Source: Anaerolineales bacterium | GTDB lineage: Bacteria > Chloroflexota > Anaerolineae > Anaerolineales > Villigracilaceae | Assembly: GCA_025966435.1 (NCBI GenBank) | Contig: JAICRQ010000246.1 | Coordinates: 1 to 5,798 of the forward strand | Length of the DNA stretch: 5,798 nucleotides | Reading direction: 5' to 3' | In this document: positions 1 to 5,798 of the stretch, in pieces | Layout of the letters: the number at the start of each line of letters is the position of its first letter | How positions within the stretch are numbered: the stretch's first letter is position 1 | Made by a program: the position numbers and the translations under genes | Notes under the pieces: model-generated | The model's database searches: none | The model's input: only the letters and a program-made list of their open reading frames with translations | What the model was told of the DNA's origin: nothing

Positions 1-289
1 CAACGATATGCTGGCAATCGGAGTCATGCAGACTCTTCAACAGGCGAATGTACGCATCCCCGAAGATATCTCGGTGACTGGGTTTGATGATCTTCCGCTC
101 GCAGAGTTTACATATCCTGCTCTGACTACGTACTGCCAGCCCAGCTGGGAACTCGGGCAAATGGCTGCCAGGGTTGCCTTGCACCTGCTGGGTGAAAACG
201 TAGATGAGCCACTTGCGTCTGAGCCAGTCATTACGATGCGCGGCCGGTTAATTGTACGGCGGTCAACGGCTCCTCCTGCTGTGTCCTAA
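1..289 (+). CDS. LacI/GalR-family transcriptional regulator, C-terminal fragment (5' end outside window)
   Basis: This is the last 95 codons of an open frame that enters from the left edge (first full codon at base 2) and stops with TAA at 287-289. The visible part is the end of the periplasmic-binding-protein-like effector domain. It has the family hallmarks NDMLAIGVMQTL (the loop and helix near the sugar pocket), then RIPEDISVTGFDD, then the PALTTYCQPSWELGQMAA stretch that precedes the last helix, and a closing strand (MRGRLIVRRST) seen in most LacI/GalR members. The DNA-binding helix-turn-helix would lie upstream and is not visible. Lying just upstream of the importer genes on the same strand, it is the likely local regulator, sensing the imported sugar or a derivative. 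Family assignment is firm; the effector and the repressor or activator mode are inferred. The internal ATG at 8 is not the start, because the conserved domain continues upstream of it. Confidence 0.93.
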   Translation, partial: NDMLAIGVMQTLQQANVRIPEDISVTGFDDLPLAEFTYPALTTYCQPSWELGQMAARVALHLLGENVDEPLASEPVITMRGRLIVRRSTAPPAVS

Positions 290-368
290 CGAATTAGCAT
301 TCAATTCTTAGACTTCACCCTACATATCACATTCCTAAATCGAGGTAGAGAATACGAAAAGGAGGTGA

Positions 369-434
369 GTGACGAGAAAACGTAGAGTCGAGATAGGTGT
401 CCGTTCGATCCAACCACATTCATCAAGGAGATAA
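369..434 (+). CDS. Possible 21-codon leader ORF (weakly supported)
   Basis: A GTG at 369 opens a frame of 21 codons (MTRKRRVEIGVRSIQPHSSR then R) closed by TAA at 432-434. It is preceded by AAGGAGG (359-365), which is close to the full complement of the 16S rRNA 3' end, but only 3 nt separate it from the GTG, shorter than usual. The peptide is strongly basic, with no recognisable domain. Its stop lies between the two AAGGAG motifs of the binding-protein gene, so ribosomes ending here would sit on that gene's ribosome binding site; coupling or attenuation is conceivable. It could equally be chance: the ORF is short, starts with GTG, and has no homology I recognise. Confidence 0.15.
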   Translation: MTRKRRVEIGVRSIQPHSSRR

Positions 435-438
435 GGAG
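425..438 (+). promoter_or_regulatory. Tandem Shine-Dalgarno before the binding-protein gene
   Basis: AAGGAG occurs twice, at 425-430 and 433-438. The second copy is 8 nt before the ATG at 447, an ideal spacing, and fixes that codon as the start rather than the in-frame ATG at 462. The first copy is 16 nt from the ATG and could act as a standby site for a highly expressed lipoprotein. Confidence 0.75.
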
Positions 439-446
439 AAGATTCC

Positions 447-1406
447 ATGTTCGCTAAAAAAATGTATTTGGTCATAGTCAGTATCGCCATTGTGGCACTT
501 GTAGCGGCTTGTGCTGCCCCAGCTGCCCAGCCGACTGAGCCCCCTGCGTCCGGCGACGACAACATCACAATTGGTGTGACCATGAAGTTTGACGATCTCT
601 GGCTGACAACGCTCCGGGATGCCATGAGCGAGTATGCCGCGACCCAACCCGGCGTAGAACTGGTCATGGTGGATTCCAAGGAAGATGTGGCAACGCAGCT
701 GGGACAGGTAGAAAACTTCGTAGCACAGAATGTAGACGCGATCATCGTCATCGCTGCCAACACGGATGCCGCCGATCCCATGACGAAAGCTGCTCAGGAT
801 GCAGGCATTCCCCTGGTGTACGTCAACCGTCTCCCTTCGAACTTGCCGGAAGGAATATCATATGTCGGCTCTGAGTCCATTCAGGCTGGAATCATGCAGG
901 CGGAATGGCTTGCCGAGCAACTGGGCGGCAAGGGCAATGTCGTCATCATGAATGGAGATTTGGCTCAGGAAGCTGCCCAGAAGCGCACCGAAGGCGAAAA
1001 ACAGGTGTTTGCCAAATATCCGGATATTACGATCATCAGAGAGGATACCGGCAACTGGAGCCGTGACCAGGGCTTGGCTCTGATGGAGAACTGGCTTGCC
1101 TCCGGCGACCAGATCGACGCCGTCGCTGCAAATAATGACGAAATGGCGATCGGCGCCCTTCAGGCTATTGAAGCTGCGGGCAAATTGGGCGAGATCCTGG
1201 TTGGTGGTGTGGATGCCTCTCCCGATGCTTTACAGGAGATGGACAAAGGACGGCTCGATGTTACCGTCTTCCAGAATGCGAAAGGGCAAGGGGAAGGTGG
1301 TATTCAAGTGGCCATCGCACTGGCAAAAGGCGAATCGGTTGAACAATTCACTTGGATTCCCTTCGAACTGGTGACACCCGAGAATTACAAAAACTATATG
1401 AACTAG
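447..1406 (+). CDS. Sugar ABC transporter substrate-binding lipoprotein (RbsB/MocB-like, Peripla_BP_4 type)
   Basis: This 319-residue protein captures a sugar or cyclitol outside the membrane and delivers it to the importer encoded downstream. Residues 1-22 form a lipoprotein signal: MFAKK, a hydrophobic core, and lipobox VAAC with Cys22 as the lipidated residue. A flexible Ala/Pro/Gln/Thr/Glu linker follows (about 23-38), a style frequent in Chloroflexota. The mature domain from about residue 40 is the two-lobed RbsB fold: ITIGVTMKFDDLW at the first strand, VDAIIVIAANTDA and AGIPLVYVNRLP at the ligand cleft, then DAVAANNDEMAIGALQAIE and ILVGGVDASPDAL in the second lobe. Length and motif order match ribose, galactose and inositol binding proteins. 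The VNR motif at the cleft is shared with several inositol-type binders, but the ligand cannot be settled from sequence. It is separated from the ATPase gene by a hairpin that may keep this message more abundant than the rest. Confidence 0.93.
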   Translation: MFAKKMYLVIVSIAIVALVAACAAPAAQPTEPPASGDDNITIGVTMKFDDLWLTTLRDAMSEYAATQPGVELVMVDSKEDVATQLGQVENFVAQNVDAIIVIAANTDAADPMTKAAQDAGIPLVYVNRLPSNLPEGISYVGSESIQAGIMQAEWLAEQLGGKGNVVIMNGDLAQEAAQKRTEGEKQVFAKYPDITIIREDTGNWSRDQGLALMENWLASGDQIDAVAANNDEMAIGALQAIEAAGKLGEILVGGVDASPDALQEMDKGRLDVTVFQNAKGQGEGGIQVAIALAKGESVEQFTWIPFELVTPENYKNYMN

Positions 1407-1417
1407 CCAGTCGGTAA

Positions 1418-1456
1418 GATAGCGGGATGGTGGCATTGTTTCACCATCCCGCTATT
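1418..1456 (+). repeat. Perfect 14-bp inverted repeat (hairpin) between binding-protein and ATPase genes
   Basis: ATAGCGGGATGGTG at 1419-1432 is exactly complementary to CACCATCCCGCTAT at 1442-1455, with a 9-nt loop (GCATTGTTT, 1433-1441). One G-U pair can extend the base (1418/1456). No T-run follows the 3' arm; the sequence goes straight into CCCAGGAG, the ribosome binding site of the next gene. A rho-independent terminator is therefore unlikely. The position, just after a binding-protein gene and before the membrane-component genes, is where intercistronic hairpins protect upstream mRNA from 3' exonucleases (known for malE-malF), giving more binding protein than transporter. That role is inferred. 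Confidence 0.8.
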
Positions 1457-1459
1457 CCC

Positions 1460-1464
1460 AGGAG
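1460..1464 (+). promoter_or_regulatory. Ribosome binding site of the ATPase gene
   Basis: AGGAG lies 8 nt before the ATG at 1473 and only 4 nt after the foot of the hairpin at 1418-1456. It supports this ATG over the in-frame ATG at 1497. Its closeness to the stem means that folding could modestly limit ribosome access. Confidence 0.7.
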
Positions 1465-1472
1465 CAAAGAGT

Positions 1473-3002
1473 ATGGGCGAGAATGATATTCTTCTGATGG
1501 AGAACATCTCAAAATCATTCCCAGGAGTCAAAGCGTTGAGCGACGTAAATTTGACCATCCGCAAGGGAACGATCCATGCGTTGATGGGAGAAAATGGCGC
1601 GGGGAAGTCCACCTTAATGAAGATTCTCGATGGCATCTACACGCCAGACAGCGGTCAAATCATGTTTGAGGGACAGCCTGTTACGATAGACAATACTCAT
1701 GCTGCGCTCAAGCTGGGGATCTCAATGATTCATCAGGAGCTTTCGCCGATCCCTTATATGACTGTCGCAGAGAATATCTTCCTTGGTCGAGAGCCACTGG
1801 GTCGATTTGGCCTGATTGACAAGCGCAAGTTGAATGCTGACACTATTGCCCTGCTCCAGAGACTCGAGATTGATATTGATCCAGAGAGTAGGATGAAAGA
1901 CTTGAGCGTCGCCAACACGCAGATGGTTGAAATTGCCAAGGCAATCTCTTACGACTCCAGTTTGATCATCATGGATGAGCCAACCTCTGCCATCACGGAA
2001 CGCGAGGTGGCTCACCTTTTCAGAATGATTCGCTCTCTCAAAGCAAAGGGCGTCACCATTATTTACATCACCCACAAAATGGATGAAGTTTTCCAGATTG
2101 CTGACGATATTACCGTGTTGAGAGATGGAAAACATGTTGCCACGGTTCCTGCCTCGCAAACGAATAAATATAAGTTAATTACCATGATGGTAGGGCGTGA
2201 ACTGACCGAAATGTTTCCCAAAGAGGTAGCTCCTATCGGAGAAACTATTTTGTCTGTGCGCAATTTGACCCGTGCCGGAATTGTAGAGGATGTCAGTTTT
2301 GATTTGCGGCGTGGCGAGATATTAGGTATCGCTGGCTTGATGGGGGCGGGACGAACGGAGGTGATCGAAGCGATCTTCGGTATTCATAAAAGAGATGGGG
2401 GGGAGATCACGATCAAAGGCAAGAAGACTCAAATTAACACACCTGCGGATGCAATTAAGAACGGAATGGCACTTCTGACAGAAGACAGAAAGCTGACGGG
2501 GATTATGGGCGTGTTGCCTGTACGAGACAATATGATGATCGCCAGCTTGCCTAAATATGAAAAAAGAGGATTCTTAAATGGACGGCTCATGGAATCAACC
2601 TATAAGCAGGAAAAGAGTCGTTTGGATATCAAGAGCCCCAGTATGCATCAGCTCATAAAGCTATTATCTGGAGGCAATCAACAGAAGGTGTTGGTTTCCC
2701 GGTGGCTGTTGACCGCGCCCGATATTCTTATTTTGGATGAGCCGACAAGGGGAATCGATGTAGGCGCTAAGGCGGAAATCCACAGGTTGATGTGCAAGCT
2801 GGCACAGGACGGCAAAGCAATTATTATGATTTCTTCAGAGCTTCCGGAAATTCTGGGTATGAGCGATCGCATCCTCGTGATGCACGAAGGCAAAGTTGGA
2901 GGCATCTTTGAACGTAAAGAGGCTACACAGGAGTCTATTATGCAGGCTGCTACTGGCCACGGTCTGGATGCCCAGATACAACAAGAGAACGTGAACGCAT
3001 AA
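1473..3002 (+). CDS. Sugar ABC transporter ATP-binding protein, two fused nucleotide-binding domains (RbsA/MglA/XylG type)
   Basis: This 509-residue cytoplasmic protein powers import of the sugar; 500 or so residues is the normal size for the double-domain CUT2 ATPases. Domain 1 has Walker [10 protein letters not shown] (39-47), a Q-loop around MIHQE (85-89), a degenerate signature [14 protein letters not shown] (144-157), Walker [10 protein letters not shown] (164-172) and a switch histidine in ITHKMDE (His201). Domain 2 has an altered Walker [10 protein letters not shown] (288-296), where the usual GKS/T is replaced by GRT. It also has a canonical signature LSGGNQQK (398-405) and Walker [13 protein letters not shown] (418-429). 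This asymmetry, with a weak signature in the first half and a weak P-loop in the second, is typical of RbsA and relatives rather than a sign of damage. The gene is 26 nt from the permease gene. A run of seven G (2397-2403) sits in domain 2, in frame. Confidence 0.96.
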   Translation: MGENDILLMENISKSFPGVKALSDVNLTIRKGTIHALMGENGAGKSTLMKILDGIYTPDSGQIMFEGQPVTIDNTHAALKLGISMIHQELSPIPYMTVAENIFLGREPLGRFGLIDKRKLNADTIALLQRLEIDIDPESRMKDLSVANTQMVEIAKAISYDSSLIIMDEPTSAITEREVAHLFRMIRSLKAKGVTIIYITHKMDEVFQIADDITVLRDGKHVATVPASQTNKYKLITMMVGRELTEMFPKEVAPIGETILSVRNLTRAGIVEDVSFDLRRGEILGIAGLMGAGRTEVIEAIFGIHKRDGGEITIKGKKTQINTPADAIKNGMALLTEDRKLTGIMGVLPVRDNMMIASLPKYEKRGFLNGRLMESTYKQEKSRLDIKSPSMHQLIKLLSGGNQQKVLVSRWLLTAPDILILDEPTRGIDVGAKAEIHRLMCKLAQDGKAIIMISSELPEILGMSDRILVMHEGKVGGIFERKEATQESIMQAATGHGLDAQIQQENVNA

Positions 3003-3015
3003 ACGCTGGATGTGG

Positions 3016-3021
3016 AAGGAG
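3016..3021 (+). promoter_or_regulatory. Ribosome binding site of the permease gene
   Basis: AAGGAG ends 7 nt before the ATG at 3029, in the 26-nt gap after the ATPase stop. It supports the chosen start and independent initiation within a single message. Confidence 0.7.
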
Positions 3022-3028
3022 AGCAATC

Positions 3029-4066
3029 ATGGCAAGTACGACGACCTCACCAGTATCAGATAGAACCTTCAACCGTGAATGGTTGAATGCTTTTGTCAGG
3101 AAATATGCCATCGTATTAATTTTTATAGCCATGTTTATAGCAATGACATTCCTCACGGATGCATTTCTACAACCTAGAAATCTTGTTAACGTCGTCCGTC
3201 AGATTTCTGTTGTGGGCCTGATTGCTATTGGCGTCACAATGGTCATCATCACGACAGGGATTGATCTTTCGTCGGGCTCTGTGCTGGCCTTGGCAGCTGT
3301 AGTCGCCGCCAGCCTGGCACAGCAGCCAGACTGGCATGATGCCAAATACCCGGGCCTGGTACTTCCTTTGATCATGCCAATCCTTGCTGCCCTGGTGATT
3401 GGCGTCCTGTGTGGGGCAATCAACGGCTGGCTGATTGCAAGGTTTCTAATCCCGCCCTTTATTGCCACCTTGGGCATGATGACAGTCGCCCGTGGCTTTG
3501 CGCTGATCTACTCCAACAGACCGGTGAGCGGGTTGACGGATACCTATAACTTCATCGGCCAGGGCGAGCTTTTCAAAGTCTTTCCTATTCCCGGGCAGCC
3601 TCCTCTGGGCATTCCCATTCCCGTGATTATTCTCGCGGTGGTGGCAATTGGAGCGCACATCCTGCTCAACAGTACACGCTTCGGCAGGCACATTTACGCC
3701 ATCGGCGGGAACGAGCAAGCCGCCTTGATCTCTGGCTTGAACGTGGGACGAATCAAGATCGGCGTGTATACCATTGCCGGGCTTCTCTCTGGTTTAGCGG
3801 GGCTGGTGCTTTCCTCTCGCATTGGCTCCGGGCAACCCGGGTTGGCGGTTGGGATTGAGTTGGATGCAATTGCTGCAGCAGTCATCGGCGGCACAAGTCT
3901 ATCGGGAGGGATTGGCACGATTTGGGGCACGATCATCGGTGCGTTGATCATTGGCGTGCTCAATAACGGTCTTGACCTTCTGAATGTATCCGCCTACTGG
4001 CAGACCATTGTCAAAGGGTCAATCATCGTCGTGGCCGTCATTGTCGATGAGCGCAAGAACCGCTAA
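3029..4066 (+). CDS. Sugar ABC transporter permease (RbsC-like, BPD_transp_2 family)
   Basis: This 345-residue, very hydrophobic inner-membrane protein forms the channel for the imported sugar, presumably as a homodimer with the neighbouring ATPase. A short polar N-terminus (1-24) is followed by a first membrane span at about 26-43 ([14 protein letters not shown]). The next span, at about 59-76, leads into the family hallmark GIDLSSGS (77-84). More spans follow, at about 110-135 and onward, some eight to ten in total. The cytoplasmic coupling loop [14 protein letters not shown] (226-239) matches the GGNxxAAxxSGI motif that contacts the ATPase in RbsC-type permeases. The C-terminal part ([20 protein letters not shown] and the last span before VDERKNR) is also typical, and length and motif order are normal. 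With the preceding binding protein and ATPase it makes a complete CUT2-type importer. Confidence 0.95.
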   Translation: MASTTTSPVSDRTFNREWLNAFVRKYAIVLIFIAMFIAMTFLTDAFLQPRNLVNVVRQISVVGLIAIGVTMVIITTGIDLSSGSVLALAAVVAASLAQQPDWHDAKYPGLVLPLIMPILAALVIGVLCGAINGWLIARFLIPPFIATLGMMTVARGFALIYSNRPVSGLTDTYNFIGQGELFKVFPIPGQPPLGIPIPVIILAVVAIGAHILLNSTRFGRHIYAIGGNEQAALISGLNVGRIKIGVYTIAGLLSGLAGLVLSSRIGSGQPGLAVGIELDAIAAAVIGGTSLSGGIGTIWGTIIGALIIGVLNNGLDLLNVSAYWQTIVKGSIIVVAVIVDERKNR

Positions 4067-4185
4067 TTTCCGCCGGGATAACAGGGAAACGCACGTGGAA
4101 AATAGTCAGACCTTCACCTGCCTACACATATCAATGTCTACTTTTAAGTTTGGCGTTTTAAGGAACTCGCGAAAGGAATTTTCCC
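4067..4185 (+). other. Intergenic region between permease and oxygenase genes
   Basis: These 119 nt are much longer than the gap before the permease. I see no terminator: the only inverted repeat is a weak TTTCC/GGAAA pair (4067-4071 and 4085-4089). I see no promoter with two good boxes. TTTTAAG occurs twice (4142-4148 and 4156-4162). A stretch at 4109-4133 resembles one at 311-329 in the leader of the binding-protein gene (TTCACC, then ACATATCA). The gap could hide a second promoter or a regulator site, but this is not shown. Confidence 0.45.
4172..4177 (+). promoter_or_regulatory. Ribosome binding site of the oxygenase gene
   Basis: AAAGGA ends 8 nt before the ATG at 4186 and supports this start. 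No other in-frame start with a comparable site was seen nearby, and the protein's N-terminus reads as a plausible soluble segment ahead of the first membrane span. Confidence 0.65.
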
Positions 4186-5346
4186 ATGGAAGCAACTACA
4201 AAATATGAACCGCTGGCCGATGTGCGGAAAGAATTGAAAGTAAAATGGGTGCGCCCAAAGATTGATCAAGAAAAGCTGCGTGAGCTAAATAAGCGCAATG
4301 ATATGCAGGGCTGGATTCAATCTTTAGGTCATCTTGGTATTTGGGTGGTGACGGGAGCATTCGTTTACTATTTTTGGGCACATGAAATTTGGTTTGCTTT
4401 CCTGGTAGCGCTGTTCCTTCATGGCACGGTTGCTAGCTTCTTTGTAGGCACAGCGCCGCATGAACTGGGGCATGGGACGGTGTTCAAAACCAAGAGTCTC
4501 AACCAGGTATTCCTGTATATCTACAGTTGTTTGGGCTGGTGGGATCAATTCGATTATGCCGCCAGCCATACCTATCATCATCGTTACACACTTCACCCGC
4601 AAGGAGACCGCGAAAACCTGCTACCCATCTCCCCGCTGGTTGGACCGTTCTTTTTAGTGCAACTGCTTACTATTAACTTGCTCACCCAGCCAGGACGCAC
4701 CTTTGGCAAAGGAGGGCTGATTTCAACCATTTACCATACCATTTTGGGGGCCTTCGGTCGCGTCGGGTCAACGGACATTCCAAGCCAGGAGTGGCTTGAA
4801 GCTTTACATGAGGATCAACCTGACCAGTATAAAAACACCATTTGGTGGGATCGTGTTCTTTTGTTGTTCCACGGTACCGTCATCCTTGCTTCGTTCTTGA
4901 GCGGCTACTGGGTCTTTGCGTTTATCATTTCGTTTTCACCGTTCATTGGCAACTGGGGCTCCTATGCGCTCGGCATGACCCAGCATTGTGGCTTAAAAGA
5001 GAACGACAATGATTTTCGCAAAGCCACGCGGTCGGTCAAGGTGAATCCATTGGCTGAGTTTTTGTACTGGCGTATGAATTGGCACACGGAACATCATATG
5101 TTTGCCGGTATACCATGCTATAACCTAAAAAAGCTGTACCGTGAGATTGCCGATCAGATGCCTGAACCGCGCACCCTTGTCGAAGCCTGGAAGGAAATGC
5201 GGGATACTTGGGCGAAGCAACAGGAAGACCCTGATTATTACTTTGACACACCGGTTCCACCGGTTGCTGAGTCCAAAAGGGCGCGCCCTAGAGATGAAGA
5301 TTTAGAAGGTTCGATTGGGGATTTGGCACCAAAAGGATTGATGTAG
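4186..5346 (+). CDS. Membrane diiron oxygenase of the fatty-acid-desaturase fold, MocD (rhizopine oxygenase)-like
   Basis: This 386-residue integral membrane protein has the three histidine clusters that bind the non-heme diiron centre: HELGH (His92, His96), HTYHH (His128, His131, His132) and HTEHH (His300, His303, His304). That is eight histidines in the order HXXXH, HXXHH, HXXHH. QHCG (His267) is a further histidine often found in such enzymes. Hydrophobic spans lie near 47-65, 67-88, about 152-170 and 224-263; the last 30 residues are a polar tail. The fold is shared by lipid desaturases, carotenoid hydroxylases and the rhizopine-oxygenase group, for which MocD is proposed to demethylate 3-O-methyl-scyllo-inosamine using a Rieske-type ferredoxin and a reductase. 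Its place between a sugar importer and a Gfo/Idh/MocA dehydrogenase favours a MocD-like role over lipid desaturation. The family fold is firm; the MocD assignment is an inference from motif and context. Confidence 0.85.
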   Translation: MEATTKYEPLADVRKELKVKWVRPKIDQEKLRELNKRNDMQGWIQSLGHLGIWVVTGAFVYYFWAHEIWFAFLVALFLHGTVASFFVGTAPHELGHGTVFKTKSLNQVFLYIYSCLGWWDQFDYAASHTYHHRYTLHPQGDRENLLPISPLVGPFFLVQLLTINLLTQPGRTFGKGGLISTIYHTILGAFGRVGSTDIPSQEWLEALHEDQPDQYKNTIWWDRVLLLFHGTVILASFLSGYWVFAFIISFSPFIGNWGSYALGMTQHCGLKENDNDFRKATRSVKVNPLAEFLYWRMNWHTEHHMFAGIPCYNLKKLYREIADQMPEPRTLVEAWKEMRDTWAKQQEDPDYYFDTPVPPVAESKRARPRDEDLEGSIGDLAPKGLM

Positions 5347-5351
5347 AACAT

Positions 5352-5798
5352 ATGGCACAACCACTTAACTACGCAGTTTTTGGGGTTGGGCGCATCGGTC
5401 GCGTTCATGCCGCCATCGTTGCAGAACAGGGACACTCGATTGCAGCCATCGGTGATGAGGCAGACGGGGCAATTGACTTGGCACGACACCTGTTGAATCT
5501 GCCGTCCGTACCGGCTTTCAAGAGTCCGCAAACTATGATCGAGGCAATGGGTGAGGCGATTGACGCGGTGATTATCGCCTCACATACCAAAGATCATGCA
5601 CGGCACGCTTTGCCGTTTGTCCAAGCGGGTATACCGATCTATCTCGAAAAGCCACTGACCGATGGATTGGAAGAGGCGTTTGATTTTGTGGAGAGTATCG
5701 GCCGTTCCAACTCCCTGCTCCAAATCGGCCTGCAGCGTCGTTACGACCCCGCATTACTATATACGAAGAAACTGCTTTCAGAAAGGCTGATTGGCGAA
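5352..5798 (+). CDS. Gfo/Idh/MocA-family oxidoreductase, N-terminal part (3' end outside window)
   Basis: An open frame of 149 codons runs from the ATG at 5352 to the right edge with no stop. It begins with a Rossmann nucleotide-binding motif, FGVGRIGRVHA (10-20), continues through VIIASHTKDHARHAL (73-87), and has the family's EKP motif (LEKPL, 98-102), whose lysine is the conserved catalytic-site residue. QIGLQRRYDP (124-133) resembles the GF-RR-D-P segment of inositol 2-dehydrogenases and MocA. It probably oxidises a cyclitol or sugar with NAD(P)+. The gap after the oxygenase stop is only 5 nt. The nearest Shine-Dalgarno (AAGGA, 5333-5337, inside the upstream gene) is 14 nt away, a little far, so translational coupling is likely. 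No upstream in-frame start was found. The substrate is unproven, and the C-terminal domain is not in view. Confidence 0.92.
   Translation, partial: MAQPLNYAVFGVGRIGRVHAAIVAEQGHSIAAIGDEADGAIDLARHLLNLPSVPAFKSPQTMIEAMGEAIDAVIIASHTKDHARHALPFVQAGIPIYLEKPLTDGLEEAFDFVESIGRSNSLLQIGLQRRYDPALLYTKKLLSERLIGE

Larger units (their letters stand above)
290..446 (+). other. Intergenic leader between the regulator and the binding-protein gene
   Basis: The 157-nt gap holds no conserved gene. I looked for a sigma-70 promoter and found no pair close to TTGACA/TATAAT at proper spacing. I also saw no LacI-type palindromic operator with a central CG and no terminator after the regulator stop. What stands out is a near-perfect Shine-Dalgarno (AAGGAGGTGA, 359-368) without an obvious gene, and a tandem AAGGAG pair (425-430 and 433-438) just before the next gene. 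Transcription of the importer either starts here from an unrecognised promoter or reads through from the regulator gene. Confidence 0.6.

Noticed and set aside
335..781. A 148-codon minus-strand frame opposite the leader and the binding-protein gene
   Set aside because: It lies mostly antisense to a clearly conserved gene, has low-complexity Ser/Ala/Thr composition and no recognisable domain; a shadow of the + strand codon pattern.
1418..1456. Hairpin called as a rho-independent terminator
   Set aside because: No T-run follows the 3' arm, and the downstream ATPase and permease genes belong functionally with the upstream binding protein.
1454..1527. An 11-nt direct repeat ATTCCCAGGAG (1454-1464 and 1517-1527)
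   Set aside because: The first copy is the hairpin foot plus ribosome binding site; the second encodes the conserved SFPGV segment of the ATPase. The two have separate explanations.
2331..2361. Degenerate second Walker A (GAGRTE) in the ATPase as a sign of inactivation
   Set aside because: The same change is usual in RbsA/MglA/XylG-type double-domain ATPases, and the rest of the domain is intact.
2397..2403. A run of seven G in the ATPase gene as a possible phase-variable tract
   Set aside because: It is short, the reading frame is intact through it, and a housekeeping-type transporter ATPase is not a usual phase-variable gene.
3833..3844. A 12-bp perfect palindrome CAACCCGGGTTG
   Set aside because: It lies inside the permease coding sequence, encodes ordinary permease residues (the GQPGLA segment) and does not extend further; likely chance.
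4075..4086. GGGATAACAGGG, identical to 12 bases of the 18-base I-SceI homing endonuclease site
   Set aside because: The flanking bases do not match the rest of the site, and no intron or homing endonuclease gene is near; taken as coincidence.
3984..4208. A 74-codon + strand frame spanning the permease end and the following gap
   Set aside because: Its first third lies out of frame in the conserved permease C-terminus, it overlaps the oxygenase start, the product shows no recognisable domain, and no ribosome binding site precedes it.

Overview
The window (about 5.8 kb, all recognisable genes on the + strand) reads as part of a bacterial carbohydrate-uptake and catabolism operon. The binding-protein lipoprotein has a short lipobox followed by an Ala/Pro/Gln/Thr/Glu-rich linker (CAAPAAQPTEPPA). 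That style is common in Chloroflexota (Anaerolineae and relatives), so I lean to that phylum, by inference only.

Layout: (1) the last 95 codons of a LacI/GalR-family regulator, up to 289; (2) a 157-nt gap (290-446) with an orphan strong Shine-Dalgarno, a possible 21-codon leader ORF and a tandem Shine-Dalgarno; (3) a lipoprotein sugar-binding protein (447-1406); (4) a 66-nt gap holding a perfect 14-bp hairpin without a U-tract (1418-1456); (5) a two-domain RbsA/MglA-type ATPase (1473-3002); (6) an RbsC-type permease (3029-4066); (7) a 119-nt gap; (8) a membrane diiron oxygenase of the fatty-acid-desaturase fold with an eight-histidine HXXXH/HXXHH/HXXHH set (4186-5346); (9) the first 149 codons of a Gfo/Idh/MocA-family NAD(P)-dependent dehydrogenase, starting 5 nt after the oxygenase stop and running off the window (5352-5798).

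Together these make a complete CUT2-type importer joined to an oxygenase and an inositol-dehydrogenase-like enzyme under a likely LacI-type control. The same combination of parts (MocB-like binding protein, MocD-like oxygenase, MocA-like dehydrogenase) is known from rhizopine (3-O-methyl-scyllo-inosamine) catabolism in rhizobia. There MocD, with a Rieske-type ferredoxin (MocE) and a reductase (MocF), is proposed to remove the O-methyl group. My main hypothesis is that this is a moc-like pathway for an O-methylated cyclitol or sugar in a non-rhizobial bacterium. The substrate is not determined by the sequence, and the redox partners are not in the window.

No RNA genes, mobile elements, CRISPR arrays, convincing sigma-70 promoters or rho-independent terminators were seen.
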